Origin: Dactylorhiza incarnata
Lineage: Eukaryota > Streptophyta > Magnoliopsida > Asparagales > Orchidaceae
Direction of reading: 5' to 3'
Assembly (NCBI GenBank): GCA_033032865.1
Contig: JAWHQI010000013.1
Location: forward strand, 4,836,001-4,900,000
Length of the DNA: 64,000 nucleotides
Shown piece after piece: positions 1-10,367 of the stretch. The notes under the pieces were generated by a model that saw nothing but the letters and a program-made list of their open reading frames with translations, made no database searches and was not told the DNA's origin. Every line of letters begins with the position of its first letter. Positions within the stretch are counted from its first letter, which is position 1. The position numbers and the translations under genes were made by a program.

Positions 1-1416
1 GGGCCCTTTTTGTCTCCAGGAACTCTGGGCAGGTGGCCGTCGCGTGACCTTCCTCATCATGGAAGTCACAATACGGCAGCGTCACCTCTCCCGTCTCGGC
101 CTCCGCCATCTTATTCCTTCTTCTCTTCCCTGCTCCCGCTTCTTCTCTCGCCTCTTCTCTCCTTCCTCTTCCTCCCCTTCCCCGCCTGATTGCCATGGCT
201 TGCTGGGGTGGAGGAGGCATCGACCTCGGACCCTGCCTCCATCCCAGCTGATGGGGTCTTCCTTGACCCCCATTGAAGTTACCCCTCCCCGGGGCGTAAC
301 CCCTTCCCTGGCCTTGCATTCCTCTGCCATGATGCCTCCACTCCCCCTCCGGGGCCTTGGGCTCTTCCCTTCTCCTCACCTATTGCTGCCTGACCTCCGA
401 CTCGCTGAGCTTTTCTAGCCTCTTGGTGAGCTCCGGGTTGGCCTCCTCACTCTCGATTTCCTCTGCCACCCTCTCCATCAGCTCCTCGCAGGAGACGAGG
501 GCTTTCCTATTCAAAGCCATTTTGAAGAAACTTTCCCTCAGATAGACCGTGAAGGCGAGCTGGAGTGCAAACCCAGGCATCTCCTGGGTGAGCAGCACCT
601 CCTCCTGGAACCGGTCCGCGTAGCGAGCCAACGACTCCTTCGGCTCCTGCTTCACTTTGAAGAGAGACTCGGCGTCCTTCTTCCTTTTCTTTGAAGTTGA
701 GAACCGTAACAGGAAACTTCGGCGCAAATCTTCTAAGGCATAGATCGATCCTGTAGGGAGTTGATGGAACCAGTCCCTGGCCTTTTCTTTAAGGGTGACG
801 GCGAAGATATGACACTTGAAAGCATCTGACATTGGCCTGATAGAGACCGAGTTCTCAAAATACTGGAGATGTTGGATAGGGTCATCCCTGCCATTGTAGT
901 ACACCCTGTCCCACTCTCCGAACCCTGCCGGGACAGGTGCAGAAAGTACTAACTCGCAGAAGGGACTTCCCCCTTCTGCCATCCTCTCTCGCTCCACACG
1001 CCCCCGAGCTCTCTCGCCAGACTCGAGCTCGCGGGGACTGCGCTCGCGAGAACGGTATTCGCCTGGACCACTCCCACAGTCTCTACATCCTACGGGCACA
1101 CGCTCGCCTGCGCCGCGCTCGCCGAAACAGAGCTCGCCGACACAGAGCTCGCCGGGCTGGCGAACAGCACTCGCCCCTCCAAGTCTTGTACTGAACCTCC
1201 GGCGATTTCCTTTCCGGCCCTTCCCCCCGGGGCATTCTCGCCAACCGCTGCTGGGGGAAAGGTCGCATGAGGTGCGGGGGTCACAAACTCACTCAACGCT
1301 GCGACCGTGAGCCCGAAGGTGTTAAGCACCTCCCTCCTGAAATCTGCGAACATCCTCGGCGTCACCACCTGCGGTGACTCGCTGAACTCTCATCCTTGAT
1401 CCTCGCCTCCTGTCAT
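1..1416 (-). pseudogene. gag: Tat gag remnant of T1
   Basis: Capsid-like Gag, which would package the element RNA into cytoplasmic particles. The likely start is the ATG at 1414-1416, about 55 bp after the LTR, but a stop follows after eight codons. The main open part is 380-1099, with retrotransposon Gag landmarks FKCHIFAVTLKEKARDWF, DLRRSFLLRFSTSKKRKKD and ESLARYADRFQEEVLL; these match T3 gag. The upstream piece (1090-1368) is in another frame, so there is a frameshift near 1100. Near the window start the minus strand encodes a zinc-knuckle-like CDFH..EGHAT.TCPEF, typical of the Tat lineage. The product cannot be made intact. Confidence 0.8.
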
Positions 1417-1450
1417 ATCTGCTCCTTGGAACTTTCTTGGACCAGCCACG

Positions 1451-1472
1451 CTCCACGCTCACCGCACCAAAA
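1451..1472 (-). other. Primer-binding region of T1
   Basis: Directly inside the 5' LTR end the minus strand reads TTTTGGTGCGGTGAGCGTGG, as in T3 at 30738-30757. Position and conservation make it the minus-strand primer-binding region. I could not assign the primer tRNA. Confidence 0.55.
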
Positions 1473-2773
1473 TGTTGAAACCGATTTCTCGGCCTCTTGT
1501 GAAGCTCGGGGCCCTCACCGAAATGAGGGGCAGCTAGCCCTTACTAATCCCTTGGAGAAGGTAGACTGAAGATTAGGAAAATGACTAAGACCTTAGTCAC
1601 AGCGAGGAGGTCCCTCCACTAACCCGCAAGATCGTTGAGTGCTTCCCCTCCCAAGCCAAAGCTGAGACTAGGGCACCTTGGAGAGCTCTGGAAATGCTAG
1701 CCAAGGAGAGCCTGGGAGAGAGAAACTGAAATCAAGTCCTCTCCAAAGGTGCCCTTTAGGTCTTATTTATATGTTTTCTGATCTGGCCTGCAAATAGCAG
1801 GATCCCGCCTTTTGATTTTACTATCCGCACCCCAAATGGGTCTGCTAACAGCCAAACTCCGCTGTTTGGAGAGGCTAAAGGCAGACCACCAAGGGTAAAA
1901 GGGTAATTTGGCCCTATCAACCTATGGGCAAGGGACTACGAGAACATTATTACCGAAGCTCTCGCGGGCCTTCTCGCGAGTCCTGCTCGCGATGCCTCTC
2001 CCAGGCGATCGCCCTGCGAGGACCTCGCTGGCCCATTCTGGTGGTATCTGCCGAGGTCCTATCTCGCGACCCTTCCTGCGAGACCGCCTCTTGATTTCAT
2101 CGAACTCAACACACATTTCGTTGAACGCAGGGCACTTCGTTGATCACAGACGAGCTCGACGAATGCAGAACGTTAAACTGTTCGCTGACCGCTGAGACGC
2201 TGAAATTGAAGCAAGCCGTTCGTCGGACACGGGAAACAATTCATCGAACATAGAGTTGTGCTAGCCGGACGCTGAGGCCCGGTCTCGCGAGCCTTCCTGG
2301 GAGACCGCCTCTTGACTTTGTCGCGCACTGAGCACATTTCGCTGAACGCCTCTTTGCCGAACATAGGTCTCTTCTGCCAGCGGCTTGCGAGGCACTGGTT
2401 TGCCAGCCCTCGCTTGGCCCAGTCTTTTGAAGATATCTGCCGAGATCAGGATCTCGCGACTCCTCTTGCGACTTCTGATGATTTCGCCGAACAGGGGTGA
2501 GCTCGACGACCGCAGGTGAGCTCGACGAACACGAAAAAGTTCGTCGAACGCGGGACTCCTTTCGTCGAGCTCAAAAAGCTTCCTCAAACTGCCTGCGAGC
2601 GTTCATCTCGCCGACCCTTCTCGCTCGCCTCCCAGCGAGCCTTCCGGGAGAGACTTTTTGAAGGCCCCTCTCGCGAGGTCTTTGGCTCTATGGCCTTCCT
2701 CTCTTATTACTTCCTTCATCCTGTTGCCTTCTTAAACCGTGCCTCCTCGCCTGGCGAATATCGGGGTTGTACA
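1473..2773 (-). repeat. 5' LTR of T1 (1301 bp)
   Basis: Read on the minus strand it begins TGTACAACCCCGATATTCGCC-like at 2773 and ends GGTTTCAACA at 1473, giving TG...CA ends. It is longer than the T2 and T3 LTRs (696 bp). The extra length is mainly 1930-2690, full of short CpG-rich words in both orientations (TCGCGAG/CTCGCGA and TTCGTCGA/TCGACGAA). Confidence 0.85.
1762..1771 (-). promoter_or_regulatory. TATA box in T1 LTR
   Basis: The minus strand has TATAAATAAG, followed by the conserved stretch AAGGGCACCTTTGGAGAGGA that also follows TATAAATAG in the T2 and T3 LTRs. The probable transcription start is about 30 bp downstream. Confidence 0.7.
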
Positions 2774-2778
2774 AATAT

Positions 2779-2822
2779 GGGGTGCCTCCCACATGCGCTT
2801 TGTTTATCGTCACGTAGCTTGA
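2779..2822 (-). other. Conserved post-pol motif joined to protease end
   Basis: The plus strand has GGGGTGCCTCCCAC, then GCGCTTTGTTTA and CGTAGCTTGAC. A2 has the same motif at 38290-38331, directly downstream of its pol stop. In A1 it directly follows the protease stop codon (2823-2825), marking the exact downstream border of the missing pol block. Confidence 0.7.
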
Positions 2823-5012
2823 CTAAACTAAAGTACCAGGATCATCGATTGATAGGGAGTGCTGTAGTGAGGGATTAATGTGCAGAGTAACTTCGTCATC
2901 TCCCACCCAAAGGAGGAGTAGACCATTACTGACATCAATTAGTGCACGGGAGGTGGCGAGGAAGGGGCGACCGAGGATGATAGGTACCTCAGCGTCCTCC
3001 TCGATGTCCACGATGACGAAGTCTACCGGGAAGATAAACTTGTCTACCTGGACCAGAACATCCTCCACAACCCCGATTGGGTACTTTATTGAGTTATCCA
3101 TAAGCTAGATACTCATCTTTGTTGGGCTTGGGATGCCCAAGTCGAGTTGTTTAACAAGAGAAAAAGGCATCAAATTGATGCTGGTGCCCAAGTCTGCTAG
3201 AGCATACTTCAATAAAATATTGTCGAAGAGACACGGGATGGAAAACCGTCCCGGGTCATTCAGTTTTGGCGGCAATTTATTAAGGAGGACAGCCGACCAT
3301 TCCGCGTTAAGGGAAACGCGCGAAACATCTTCGAGTTTCTTTTTGTCAGAAAGCAACCCTTTAAGATATTTTGCGTATTTCGGCATTTGGGAGAGTGCCT
3401 GGCAGAAGGGAACGTTTATTATATTTTGTTTAAAAATTTGCAAAAATTTTAAATATTGCTCGTCCTTCCGCTCGTTATTTAATTTTGAAGGATAAGGAAG
3501 AGGCGAGCTATAAACGTTCGGCACTGTTGGAATACTCAGTGATTTATCTATTGGAGGAGAGGGTGTGGGGGTCGGTGTCGAAACATGTACCTTAGGCTCA
3601 ACCCATTTTGGGGAGGTTACCTCCTTGCCACTACGAAGATTTATGGCGTTGGCAGTTTCTCGGGGGTTCGACTCTGTGTTCCTTGGTAGAGCTCCATATG
3701 GCCGCTCAGAGACCATCTTTGCCAACTGTCCAACTTGATTTTCCAAGTTTTTAATCGATCCGGTAATATTCCGGATATTTGACTCGGTGGACGCAACGTA
3801 TTTAACAAAAATATCTTCGAGCGGAGAAGGTTTTGGAGGTGGAGGCTGAAATCCGTTTGAAAATCCTTGCGGAAATCCTTGTGGATTCACAATTGGGGGC
3901 CTCTGAGCATTATTGGGATTGCTCCAGGAAAAATTTGGGTGGTTCCTCCAACCCGGATTATAATTATTACTATTCGGATTGTTATTAGGGTTGAAGTGGG
4001 GCCTAACTGGGTTGCCTAGGTAATCCACAGTTTCTTCGACAAAATTAATAATAATATTATTATTATTATTAAGCCAAGCGGGAGTGGAGGAGGAAGCAGT
4101 TATCTCTGCCACTTGCTTACTTAACCTTTTGACTTGAGAGGCTAAGTGAGAAGTGACATCCACTTCATATATCCCAGTTGGTTTAGTAGGGCATGATCTA
4201 GGCGCATTCCATTGATAGGCGTTCATGGCCATTTCCTCGAACATAGCTTGGGCGGCCTCCGGGGTTTTGTTGTTTAACATTCCCCCGGCGGCCGCATCGA
4301 TCATCTGTCGTGTTGAGAAATTCAAACCATTATAAAACGTCTGGACCTGCAGCCAGGACGACAGTGCGTGATGAGGACACCTACGCAAGAACTCTTTAAA
4401 ACGCTCCCAAGTCTCCTAGAGAGACTCAGAATCGTATTGAATGAAAGAGGCGATATCTGTGCGCAGTTTAGCGATTTTAGACGGGGGAAAATATTATGTT
4501 AAAATTTTTTTGGTCAATTGTGCCCACATGGTTATGGATCCTCTGGGGAGAGAACTTAACCACGCCTTGGCCTTTGTCCGCAATGAAAATGGAAATAAGC
4601 GTAAACGAATAGCGTCATCAGTAACACCATTAATTTTGAAAGTGTCGCATATTTCCAAAAAACTAGAAAGGTGTAAATTTGGATCCTCATCCGGCAAACC
4701 GTCAAATTGGACTGACTGTTGTACCATTTGAATGATGCTAGATTTTATTTCAAAATTATTATTAGCCACTGTTGGGCATGTAATACTCGATCTGGTATCT
4801 TCCAGATTTGGCCTAGCATAATATGCCATGGTCCGTGGCGGGGCCGCATATCGAATTTGATCGGCCATAACTTCAACGTAAGTATCTCCGACAGACTCTT
4901 CGGGAAATTCAAGTAAGTTTTGATCACGAAGTCGGAGGCGCTCACGAAGGGTGCGCTCGATTTCGGGGTCAAAATGGATATTCGAATCGTCCGAGGAGTT
5001 TCCTCGGGTCAT
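2823..5012 (-). pseudogene. gag-pro: Athila-type gag-protease polyprotein, three in-frame stops
   Basis: A single reading frame running right to left, starting MTRGNSSDDSNIHFDPEIER at 5012. Landmarks in order: NNFEIKSSIIQMVQQSV and DGLPDEDPN (N-terminal Gag), GVTDDAIRLRLFPFSLR and AKAWLSSLPRGSIT (capsid), RRCPHHAL and MIDAAAGGMLNN, an Asn/Pro-rich linker, NIRNITGSIKNLENQVGQLA, then a protease region with LADLGTSINLMP (active-site motif) and EVPIILGRPFLATSRA (flap and C-terminal part). The frame is kept throughout but broken by stops at 4494-4496, 4416-4418 and 3105-3107, the last where A2 has a glutamine codon. It ends at 2823-2825 with no reverse transcriptase. It could work only if supplied with enzymes in trans. 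Confidence 0.88.
4044..4072. repeat. AAT/ATT trinucleotide repeat in A1 gag
   Basis: AT-rich trinucleotide tract that encodes a run of Asn and Ile on the minus strand. A2 has no such tract at the matching place, so it is a local in-frame expansion. Confidence 0.8.
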
Positions 5013-5157
5013 ATACTAATAATAAAAATTATATATATTTTTTGGCTTTTTCTATTTTTTTTATATTATTATTATTTTTTGTTTTTATTATTATATATTT
5101 TTAATATATCTGATAAAAGTAATAGTAATTCATTTTTTCAAAATAACAACACTAGAG

Positions 5158-5175
5158 TCCCCGACAACGGCGCCA
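5158..5175 (-). other. Primer-binding site of A1 (tRNA-Asp type)
   Basis: The minus strand reads TGGCGCCGTTGTCGGGGA, 6 bp inside the 5' LTR end. It is complementary, apart from one base, to the 3' end I know for plant tRNA-Asp, the usual primer of Athila elements. A2 has the same 18 bases at 43810-43827. Confidence 0.85.
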
Positions 5176-6773
5176 AAAACTTGATGATTAAAATTTGGAA
5201 GACTTCTTTTTATTGTTTCGGTTAACCTTTATATAACGAGATTATAATTAGATGGATGTTTTCGAAGAGTTTCGCAAGTACTCCTACTTTGAGAAACTAA
5301 CCGTTATCCTATCGAAAGATAGAAGTAACGGTCTTTTTCTTCTTTCGAAGTATTGACGATTACGCCTCGGCTACGGCGCCGAATTCTATTGATTTTTAAA
5401 ATAGCAAAGGAGAGTTTTGCAAGTTTTTGATTTGAAAAGTGTTTGTTTAAATTTTAATCCAAATTAATCATATGATAAAGACAAGTATACCTTATCGCGA
5501 GTAATACATGATATTTTGTTTTAGAAAATATCGAGGCCGTATATTTCCGCGGATCGTGTTGATTATAGCTACTTTGAGGAACGAACTATTATTTTATCGG
5601 AATAAGCTTTTAGCGTGGGTTTTTAAAAGAAAACGATAATAAGCGTATAACTAGAGATCTAAACGATGATAAAGATAGCGCTCGACGTCGATTTACCTTG
5701 AGACCAAAATAGTCTTTTTAGAAGTAAAAGTTATGTCTTTTTAAAACATTAAAATGGCTTGGCCGTGGAGGTTCCATAATTATGAACGCTCCTCTCTCAA
5801 GGGTACGCCCACCTGAGATTATGAATATTCGACCGAACTCTCGTTCTTTAATCGAATCTCCTTAATACTCGCTTTATGTTGTGAATCCCGCTATTGGGTT
5901 TTTTACTTCCAATTCAGGAGACTTACCTCATCCTCTCTCGAGGGTAGAGCGCACTTCTCTTTACCCATGAGCGATCAGTCCGTACGCACGAGCCTCTCGG
6001 CTAACTAGTGCATGAAAACGGAAATGAAAACCACACATCGATTATGTGGCTCCACTCAATGTTATTCTCGGGTAAACCTTAAGCTTGTTAATTATTTTTA
6101 GAAAGAGATGTTTTTACTTTTAGAAAAATTATTTTTGTGTACCAATGCTCTTCGACATCATGCGCTAAAGGAAATTAGCCACTCATCGGAATGGAGACGG
6201 CATTAATAATTAGAAAATACATGTTTAATAATTTAAGCGGATATAAGCGGATAAAAAGGGAAATAAAAAGACTTATATAAAAGAAGTAATAGTATCCGTC
6301 CCAACCATCTTAATCAAGTGCTAAAGAAACTTATCATCTCATCCGGGACGGGGGTAGTATAGAGAAATTATATAAAGACTGAAATAAAGCTATGTTACAA
6401 AAAAAAGAAAATGGAAAAAATGAAAGAAAGCGTTTAAACGAAAGCGATAAATAAAGCGTTGAATGAAAAACAATAAACTATTTTTATGAAAGCAGTAAAC
6501 CTAAATTATGAAAGCAGTAAACCTAAGTTATGAAAGCAATAAACTATTCTCATACACACACACACACTAACATAAATTGAAGAAGAAGATGATCCAAATG
6601 AGAAAAACAACATTTTATTTCTAAAACAAATATTACAACTAGAGTATGAAGGCGAAAAACTACAAACGAACATAAACTTAATTACATAAACAAAACTCAC
6701 ATTCACTCAAAAGAACTCAAAAACACTAATAAGCACTCAAAATTTGGATGAAAATTCCTTCAGCCGAGCTCCT

Positions 6774-6782
6774 CTATTTATA
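6774..6782 (-). promoter_or_regulatory. TATA box in A1 LTR
   Basis: TATAAATAG on the minus strand, just downstream (in the element's sense) of the palindrome array. That is the expected order for an enhancer-like array followed by a core promoter. Confidence 0.6.
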
Positions 6783-6805
6783 GCCAAAATTTATTTTTAC
6801 ACGCC

Positions 6806-7290
6806 CCTGGGTCACGGGCGTGTCTTGTGGTCACAGGCATGACCCTGGGGCGTGATATTTGCTCCGGCTTAACGTCCGCCTTCTCGAAGGATCCACCGTC
6901 AAAATAAGGCTAAACACGGGCGTGGCTTGGATTGTTACGGGCGTGACTCGTGGTCACGGGCGTGACCCTGGGGCGTGACATTGGGCGACAGACGTCAGCA
7001 GCATGGGCCTGACTTAGGGGCGTGACGCGCTGGTGGTACACGGGCATGACTTTGCTGGATCACGGGCTTGACTTGTAGAGTCACAGGCATTACTTGGTGA
7101 AAATCCATCGAGACGCTGGGACGACACACTTATCCGTCGAGAAGAGTAGTTCACGGGCGTGACTTGGTCGATTCGTCAGAATTTGGTCTGGATTTGGCCG
7201 AAAGCTGGAAACTTGGCGTTTTAAAATTACACAGCCCTTGGTCACGGGCGTGACTTGTGGTCACGGGCGTGACTTAGGGGCGTGACTTGA
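6806..7290. repeat. Array of GTCACG-GG-CGTGAC palindromes
   Basis: About ten perfect or near-perfect copies of the 14-bp inverted repeat GTCACGGGCGTGAC in under 500 bp, separated by unrelated sequence of variable length. The same word is repeated in both A2 LTRs (36040-36495 and 44640-45095). Its half-site GTCACG/CGTGAC resembles a bZIP-type binding core, but no function can be shown from sequence. Confidence 0.85.
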
Positions 7291-7450
7291 CAAAAAATGT
7301 CAAAATCTGCAAAAACAAAAATAAAACTAAGTTAGTAAGGAAATAATGAAAAGAAGCAATTTATTTATTATTTTACATAGAAAATTCACAATATTAATTA
7401 AAACTATACTAATAACTATACTAAAAATACATATGTTTTACTACTCATCA

Positions 7451-8446
7451 CTCCTGACTGCCCATAAGAGCAAAGGGAGAAAAGCAAAAGCAAGGATGAG
7501 AAGAAGAAGAAATCCTTCAGAGGAAAAGACAAGAAGAAAGCCAAAGACTTTATTGCTGAGACTTGGAGTGATTCTGAAGCAAAAGTAGACTCCTCATCAT
7601 CTGAAGGTGAGGATGAAGAAGAAGCAGTAGCAGCCTGCTTGATGGCACAGGGAATGGCATCAGATGATGAAGATGATCAGGTATCATCTGTCTTTAATGA
7701 ATTTGATTTTTCTTTAGATGTTTTTAAATCATGTTTTAAGGATTTCTGCATAGATCATCTTAGAGTAGAAAACGAATTGAACATTGCTAGGTCTGAATTA
7801 GAGAATCTTAAGAAATATGAACAATTCTTAATAAATCAGAATCTAACTAATGAACTCAATAATAAAAGAGTTAGAATTGATTAAACTTAGAGAGGAAAAC
7901 ATAAAATTGAAAGAAGAGGTATCAAAGGCAAAGGACTTTGAGGACTCACTCAATGGGACGAGTCAAAAGCTCAAGGATATGACAGAAAATCTCTCTATGA
8001 GATTTAATCACCTAGGTTTAGGAGCAGAGCCCTCCACTAGCGCAAAACTTCTTAGGAAGCCTGCCTGGAAAAATCCAGTGTCTTTTGTTAGACCTAGTAG
8101 TTATCAGCCTAGGGAGAAGAGTGCCTCATATAAGGGTGAGAGTCCCAATCAGTCAGATAGGATAGGTAAAATTAATATGGTGAAACCCTTAGGTAAGAAC
8201 AACATAGGAAAACAAAATAACAAAGAACAAAAGGGTAAAGTAAAACCTAGGGTAATAAGACACTCTGCTGACTTGTTAAATTTTGATACATTCTATAGTC
8301 ATTTCAAACATCAAAACAATAGGTTTGGGAGATCCATTCCTTATCATCCCAAAGGGTATCATGAAAGACCCTTCTATTCTTTCATTGAACCCTATAATGG
8401 TAAATGCAAAGGACCCAAGGTAACCTGGGTTCATTCTAATGTTTGA
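7451..8446 (+). pseudogene. gag: Sirevirus-like gag C-terminal region, frameshifted
   Basis: Lys- and Glu-rich start (about 7490-7640), then DFIAETWSDSEAK and the acidic stretch EDEEEAVAACLMAQGMASDD, a coiled-coil-like segment (VENELNIARSELENLKKYE), a frameshift at about 7850-7884, more coiled coil (LIKLREENIKLKEEVSK), then basic sequence ending GPKVTWVHSNV. A tail of the GPK..WVP type is what I know from the gag/pol boundary of large plant copia elements. No CCHC zinc knuckle is visible. No protease follows, so the pol deletion starts here. Confidence 0.6.
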
Positions 8447-8659
8447 ATTACTTGTGCAGGGATAGGTAGGGTCTCACTCAGGAGAAAATTGAGTGGGAAG
8501 AATTATGTAGGACATGAATGAGGAACAAAAACTACTCAAAGGAGTAATCTCTATCTGAAATCCTCCTTAGTATTGATTACATCATATTATCATCTATTTT
8601 CAATAAGCAAAATTGCTAGGAAAAACAACAAGGGCTTTGTAAATAAATCGACATGTTTA

Positions 8660-9012
8660 TTAAGAGGTGCGTCGAATAGAAGTCGACTTACCATTGACTT
8701 CTACTCAATGCCAGCATCGAGAAGCACTCAGAGCAGACAATTCGAATAGAATTCGACACAGCATCAAGTTCCTATCAACGCATACGTCGACTTGATAATT
8801 GCTGATTAAATTCGAAGTCACGTCGATTGGAAATCGACGTGACGTTAACAGGACTTCTTCGGCTTAGGGTCTATGAATAGTCTCAAAGCTACGTCGAGTA
8901 CAAGTCGACGCAATGTCGATTCATTAGCGCACGCAGAACTGCTTATAGAAGCAATCCCGACACAGCTTTGCGCGCCAAATAATGAGTATTATCGACGGTA
9001 CGTCGACCTATT
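8660..9012. repeat. Repeated CGTCGA...TCGACG palindromes upstream of envelope-like gene
   Basis: The non-coding stretch 8447-9173 holds about eight imperfect inverted repeats with CGTCGA/TCGACG arms and 5-10 bp centres, such as CGTCGATTGGAAATCGACG at about 8832. The same word is repeated in the S1 3' LTR at 11290-11710. Repeated palindromic motifs near the 3' LTR are a described Sirevirus trait. Confidence 0.75.
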
Positions 9013-9069
9013 CCCTAAGTAGCGATGATTCATCTGCTTTAAGCAATTACAATGTCGAAATCATTACGC

Positions 9070-9159
9070 TTTCGAATTCTCTTGCTTTCTTGCTCTCTTG
9101 CTCTCTTGCTCTCCAGCTTTCTCGTACCTCTCTCTCTCTCTTTCTCTTCGCCTTTGCAG
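9070..9159 (+). promoter_or_regulatory. Splice acceptor before the envelope-like gene
   Basis: A roughly 85-nt pyrimidine-rich tract, including repeated CTTGCTCT and CTCTCTCTCTCTTTCTC, ends in CCTTTGCAG at 9151-9159. The ATG of the envelope-like gene follows 15 nt later. This is a strong plant 3' splice site and suggests that the gene is expressed from a spliced subgenomic RNA, as in retroviruses. Confidence 0.6.
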
Positions 9160-9173
9160 GTACATTCAAAGAG

Positions 9174-10367
9174 ATGGCTCCTCCAAAGGTTAATTCACGA
9201 TTTGATGTGGACATTGACTCGTTCAGTGCTGCCGCAGAATGCTTCAAGGCCATCCTTGGTCTGTTCCAAGATGCAGGCTTGACCAAGCTGATCTCCACCA
9301 GGTGTAAAGTCCTGGATACCGAGCTAACTGAATTCAAGGGCAGTGTTCAAATAGGGGATGATGGCTCCCTTAGTGGAAAAGTGTATGAGACAGATATTCT
9401 TATAACAGAGGACTTGATAAACCAGACATATGATCTTCAGACAGGGAATGAATCAGATGAATTAATAGGAGATGAGCTTAAGAAGGCCCTGGACACTATG
9501 CAGTTCAAGAAAGATAAGCCCATCAATTTAAAGAAGATTGATCTTGGGGAGGAATATAGATTTCTTGCAAATATTGTCGGAAAAGTGCTGCTGTGTAAAA
9601 TATCAGCACATGATGCAGTTCCAAGGCAACAGCTTCACATAATGGGAGCTTTAGTTCTGAAAAAGAAGATTAATTGGGGGATATGCCTCCTAAAGATGAT
9701 TGGGCATAAGTATGCTCATAAAGAAAATGCCTATATGAGGATAATGAGCCAAGTGCTCTTCAAACATTATCCAAACATCTGCAAGTCCAAAGGAGTGCCC
9801 ATTCCTCCTGGTAAAAGAATAAATATATGGATATTCTCAAAGTGGACCAGGCAGATCTTGAAGCCTAGTCAAGATGCACCATCTCCTCCTCCTCTAGAGC
9901 CAAACAGGGAGATTCCAGAACCCCCAAGGGATGATCTTCCCCCAGTGGACACAGTTCCAGAGCCCCATCATGAAGACACACAACAACAACAACAACATCA
10001 ATCCCAATCCACTTCAATCCCTGAACAATCTCCTCAGCCATCCATCCTCAGACCAGACCTTGAATTTATTCAACCTCCACCAACATCATCATCAACACAC
10101 TTTTCCCCTGATGTCTACTGTCCTCTCTCTCCCATTCAAGAAGACTTCCCTTCTTCACCTCCACCTCCAGCTCATCGTCCCATTGACATTGAGCAAATTA
10201 TCTCTAAGGCTGTAGATCTTGATTCCTCCACCTTTGCTGATATGGTTGCCAACCATGCTAGGAAGTTTGACAGGAAATATTCACAGGTAGAGGCTGTGAT
10301 GCTGGATACCAAGAGATCCCTCCAGGGATTAAAGGAATTTGTCTCTTCCTCTATGGTTTCAAGGTAA
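9174..10367 (+). CDS. Envelope-like protein of S1 (397 aa, C-terminally shortened)
   Basis: Open frame from MAPPKVNSRFDVDIDSFSAA. The frame is open further upstream to an ATG at 8982, but that extension is the translated pyrimidine tract and the 9174 ATG follows a splice acceptor, so I chose 9174. The first 230 or so residues look like a folded domain of the 'putative plant transposon protein' kind (YRFLANIVGKVLLCKISAHD, HIMGALVLKKKINWG, IFSKWTRQIL). A Pro/Gln/Ser-rich linker follows (about 230-340), then a helical segment (ADMVANHARKFDRKYSQVEAVML). I see no signal peptide or convincing membrane span. Copia elements of the Sirevirus group carry such genes after pol; the role is unproven. The frame continues past the stop at 10365. 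Confidence 0.6.
   Translation: MAPPKVNSRFDVDIDSFSAAAECFKAILGLFQDAGLTKLISTRCKVLDTELTEFKGSVQIGDDGSLSGKVYETDILITEDLINQTYDLQTGNESDELIGDELKKALDTMQFKKDKPINLKKIDLGEEYRFLANIVGKVLLCKISAHDAVPRQQLHIMGALVLKKKINWGICLLKMIGHKYAHKENAYMRIMSQVLFKHYPNICKSKGVPIPPGKRINIWIFSKWTRQILKPSQDAPSPPPLEPNREIPEPPRDDLPPVDTVPEPHHEDTQQQQQHQSQSTSIPEQSPQPSILRPDLEFIQPPPTSSSTHFSPDVYCPLSPIQEDFPSSPPPPAHRPIDIEQIISKAVDLDSSTFADMVANHARKFDRKYSQVEAVMLDTKRSLQGLKEFVSSSMVSR

Larger units (their letters stand above)
1..2773 (-). mobile_element. Tat-lineage Ty3/gypsy retrotransposon, 5' portion (T1)
   Basis: A minus-strand element seen from its 5' LTR (1473-2773) through the leader into gag; the rest lies beyond the left edge of the window. 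It belongs with T3 (30148-50651) because the LTR starts TGTACAACCCC, the leader has the same GGTGCGGTGAGCGTGGAG stretch, the gag proteins align, and the region after the TATA box (AAGGGCACCTTTGGAGAGGA) is shared. Its LTR start abuts Athila-like sequence at 2774, so T1 inserted into A1. The 5 bp just outside the LTR are AATAT (2774-2778); the same five should flank its unseen left LTR. Confidence 0.85.
2774..7450 (-). mobile_element. Athila-like Ty3/gypsy element lacking pol (A1)
   Basis: Minus-strand element with 5' LTR (5182-7450), primer-binding site (5158-5175), leader, and a gag-protease frame (2823-5012) homologous to A2. Where A2 has reverse transcriptase, RNase H and integrase, A1 passes directly from protease to the short motif that in A2 lies just after pol. 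Its 3' end is cut by T1 at 2773/2774. On the right it ends TACTACTCATCA and abuts S1 sequence, so A1 inserted into S1. Confidence 0.85.
5182..7450 (-). repeat. 5' LTR of A1 (about 2.27 kb)
   Basis: Plus-strand boundaries are TGATGATTAAAATTT (5182) and TACTACTCATCA (7450); the A2 LTR is bounded by TGATATAG and TACTACTTATCA. The two share a block near the primer side (GATAAAGACAAGTATACCTTATC at about 5473 here), so they are diverged relatives. The 5200-6770 part is AT-rich with no coding signal; 6800-7290 holds the palindrome array. The opposite LTR is not in the window. Confidence 0.8.

Noticed and set aside
44..418. Ser/Leu/Pro-rich plus-strand frame at the window start.
   Set aside because: It is antisense to T1 gag; the minus strand carries the zinc-knuckle-like motif and aligns with T3 gag.
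6806..7290. CRISPR-like array from the repeated palindromes.
   Set aside because: Repeats are 14 bp, spaced irregularly, in both orientations, inside plant LTRs, with no cas genes.
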